Assembly: GCA_965232465.1 (NCBI GenBank) | Contig: OZ246977.1 | Location: forward strand, 124,001-188,000 | Reading direction: 5' to 3' | DNA: 64,000 nucleotides | From: G965232465 sp965232465 | GTDB lineage: Bacteria; Pseudomonadota; Alphaproteobacteria; JAQWUY01 | Shown here: positions 62,222-64,000 of the stretch, in pieces | How the letters are laid out: every line of letters starts with the position of its first letter | How positions within the stretch are numbered: the first letter of the stretch is position 1 | Made by a program: the position numbers and the translations under genes | Notes under the pieces: generated by a model | Told to the model about the DNA's origin: nothing | Seen by the model: the letters and a program-made list of their open reading frames with translations, nothing else | The model's database searches: none

Positions 62222-63817
62222 ATGACACAGGATATATCAGATATATTTATCATTGGTGGCGGTATCAATGGTTGTGGCATTGCCCGTGATTTTGTTGGGC
62301 GGGGGTTGTCGGTAATATTGGCGGAAATGGGCGATATAGGCGGTGCCACTTCGTCCGCTTCGACAAAAATGTTTCATGGGGGATTGCGTTATTTGGAATA
62401 CTTTGAATTTTCACTGGTCAAAAAAGCCCTGAAAGAACGGGAAATCCTGTTATCCGCTATGCCCCATATCAGCTGGCCGATGCGTTTTGTCATTCCTTAT
62501 CATCAGGACATGCGATTTGATAACACCACCCCCACTTCGAAGCTATTGGGCATCTTATTTCCATGGTTGCGGGGGCAACGCCCGGCGTGGATTATTCGTA
62601 TAGGGTTGTTTTTATACGACCATTTGGGCGGTCGAAACATACTGCCGGTATCAAACAGCATAGATTTAACCACGGACATTGCCGGCGAAGCCTTACAACA
62701 CAGATTCACCAGAGGTTTTGAATATTCTGATTGCTGGATACAGGACACCCGCTTGGTGTGTTTAAACGCCCGTGATGCCAAACAACGGGGGGCGGATATT
62801 ATGGTACGCACCGTGGTTACCCATGTGCAACGGTGCGATGGTATTTGGCACATCACCCTGTGCGACCTTGATAAAAATACTACACTGAAAAAATATGCCA
62901 AATGTATAATCAATGCCTCTGGTCCATGGGTAAATGATGTTTTGCATACCAAAATCCACGATCACACAACACAACACAGCAATGCGCACCATGCCCCTTT
63001 GCAAAAAATCCGCTTGGTTCGGGGCAGTCACATTGTGGTTAAGAAGTTTTACGACCACGATAAAGCCTATTTTTTACAAGGCACAGATGGGCGGATTATG
63101 TTTACCATACCCTATGAACAAGAATATACTCTTATTGGCACCACCGATGTGGATCACCATGCAAGCATGGATACAGTTGCCTGTAGCACAGAAGAAATGT
63201 CCTATATGTGTGATTTTGTCAATCAATATTTTAAGGCACAAATTACCCCTGAAGATGTGGTGTGGAGTTTTGCCGGTGTACGACCATTGCATGACAATGG
63301 GGCGGATACGGCGTCCGCTACCACACGGGATTATACATTTACCGTTGATACACAAGACAAAACCGCACCCATATTACATATTTTTGGCGGTAAAATCACC
63401 ACATACCGCAAACTTGCCGAATCCGCATTTACCCACATAGCCGACTTTTTCCCCCATGCCGGGGGGCATTGGACGGCGGGGCAACCCTTGGCAGGAGGGG
63501 ATTTTGCCATCGATGAGGTCGACAGCTTAATCGCCAAAGCCATCACAGATTTTGGGTTTTTAACCCCTTGGATGGCAACCCGTTTGGTCCGTTGTTACGG
63601 TACCGATATATGGCAATTCTTACATGCCGATGCGGACAAAAACGGCATGGATTTTGGTATGGGTTTAAGTGAGGCAGAAATAAACTGGTTGATAAAAACT
63701 GAATTTGTCCGCACCGCTGACGATGTGCTGTGGCGTCGCACCCGTATGGGGTTGCATTTAACAACATCACAAATACAGACCGTACATACATGGTTTAACA
63801 ATAAAAATCACGCATAA
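62222..63817 (+). CDS. glpD: Glycerol-3-phosphate dehydrogenase (aerobic)
   Basis: 531 residues from MTQDISDIFIIGGGINGCGIAR, chosen because relatives start just before the FAD motif; an ATG at 62201 lies inside the hairpin region. The dinucleotide fold GGGINGCG and GGATSSASTKMFHGGLRYLE are typical, as are LVRGSHIVV, IGTTDVDHH and FAGVRPLHDNG. It oxidises glycerol 3-phosphate to dihydroxyacetone phosphate and feeds electrons to quinone. It precedes glpK by 11 bases. Confidence 0.95.
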   Translation: MTQDISDIFIIGGGINGCGIARDFVGRGLSVILAEMGDIGGATSSASTKMFHGGLRYLEYFEFSLVKKALKEREILLSAMPHISWPMRFVIPYHQDMRFDNTTPTSKLLGILFPWLRGQRPAWIIRIGLFLYDHLGGRNILPVSNSIDLTTDIAGEALQHRFTRGFEYSDCWIQDTRLVCLNARDAKQRGADIMVRTVVTHVQRCDGIWHITLCDLDKNTTLKKYAKCIINASGPWVNDVLHTKIHDHTTQHSNAHHAPLQKIRLVRGSHIVVKKFYDHDKAYFLQGTDGRIMFTIPYEQEYTLIGTTDVDHHASMDTVACSTEEMSYMCDFVNQYFKAQITPEDVVWSFAGVRPLHDNGADTASATTRDYTFTVDTQDKTAPILHIFGGKITTYRKLAESAFTHIADFFPHAGGHWTAGQPLAGGDFAIDEVDSLIAKAITDFGFLTPWMATRLVRCYGTDIWQFLHADADKNGMDFGMGLSEAEINWLIKTEFVRTADDVLWRRTRMGLHLTTSQIQTVHTWFNNKNHA

Positions 63818-63828
63818 GGAAAGAATAT

Positions 63829-64000
63829 ATGAAATATATATTAGCTATTGACCAAGGGACGACCTCCACACGGGCGGTGCTGTTTGATGCGAACATGCAC
63901 ATAATGGGCATATCGCAACAGGAATTTACCCAATACTTTCCCGCATCGGGTTGGGTGGAACACGACCCAGAAGAATTGTATACCACCACCATTGCCACCT
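63829..64000 (+). CDS. glpK: Glycerol kinase, N-terminal part (runs off the window)
   Basis: 57 codons are visible. MKYILAIDQGTTSTRAVLFD is the phosphate-1 motif of FGGY kinases, and EFTQYFPASGWVEHDPEE is the conserved glycerol kinase segment. AAGGAAAG precedes the ATG. It phosphorylates imported glycerol to glycerol 3-phosphate, the substrate of GlpD and the ligand expected for GlpR. Confidence 0.95.
   Translation, partial: MKYILAIDQGTTSTRAVLFDANMHIMGISQQEFTQYFPASGWVEHDPEELYTTTIAT

Overview
The window looks like a moderately AT-rich alphaproteobacterial chromosome. The evidence is a glycerol ABC importer operon of the rhizobial GlpSTPQV type, a tatABC-serS-lipoprotein-yajC-secD-secF block, trmFO, and a fabD-fabG-acpP-mltG-gmk run. 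Two invasin/intimin-like surface proteins, one of 5149 residues, suggest a host-associated bacterium. I cannot name a genus.

Layout. 1-1682: the start of a TorT-like periplasmic protein diverging from a LysR regulator. 1683-2290: a wrecked hipBA-type toxin-antitoxin locus and the broken end of a mobile hairpin repeat. 2291-8483 (minus strand): pncC, pgpA, ispF, an IS3 relic, mazEF, gmk, mltG, acpP, fabG, fabD. 8496-13155: a DinG-like helicase and a divergent ArsP-type permease with an operator-like palindrome inside its promoter, bordered by three copies of the hairpin repeat. 13227-14711: aspartase. 14752-18796: an accessory island with a Panacea (PanA/SocA-like) cassette, a fourth repeat copy, a complete IS3-family element and an AbiE-type toxin-antitoxin pair whose toxin is cut by that element.

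19033-34482: a 15.4 kb gene for a giant inverse autotransporter made mostly of Ig-like repeats. 34841-41930: Tat translocase, serS, a NlpD-like lipoprotein, YajC-SecD-SecF and a LysE-type exporter. 41931-42231: a strong promoter and terminator that probably bound a small RNA. 42232-47081: trmFO, uvrA and divergent ssb. 47235-51854: a second, 1539-residue inverse autotransporter. 52017-54832: an M42 aminopeptidase and two amino-acid ABC permeases. 54962-64000: GlpR and the operon glpS-glpT-glpP-glpQ-DUF2160-glpV-glpD-glpK, which imports glycerol, phosphorylates it and oxidises glycerol 3-phosphate; glpK runs off the window.

The least ordinary material is: (i) a roughly 240 bp intergenic repeat with terminal inverted repeats, whose copies keep several hairpins by compensatory changes; (ii) the giant adhesin with a roughly 0.98 kb higher-order repeat and homopolymer tracts upstream of both adhesin genes; (iii) the Panacea antitoxin, membrane protein and RelE-fragment cassette; (iv) the candidate small RNA near 42.1 kb; (v) a complementary split of ATPase motifs between GlpS and GlpT.
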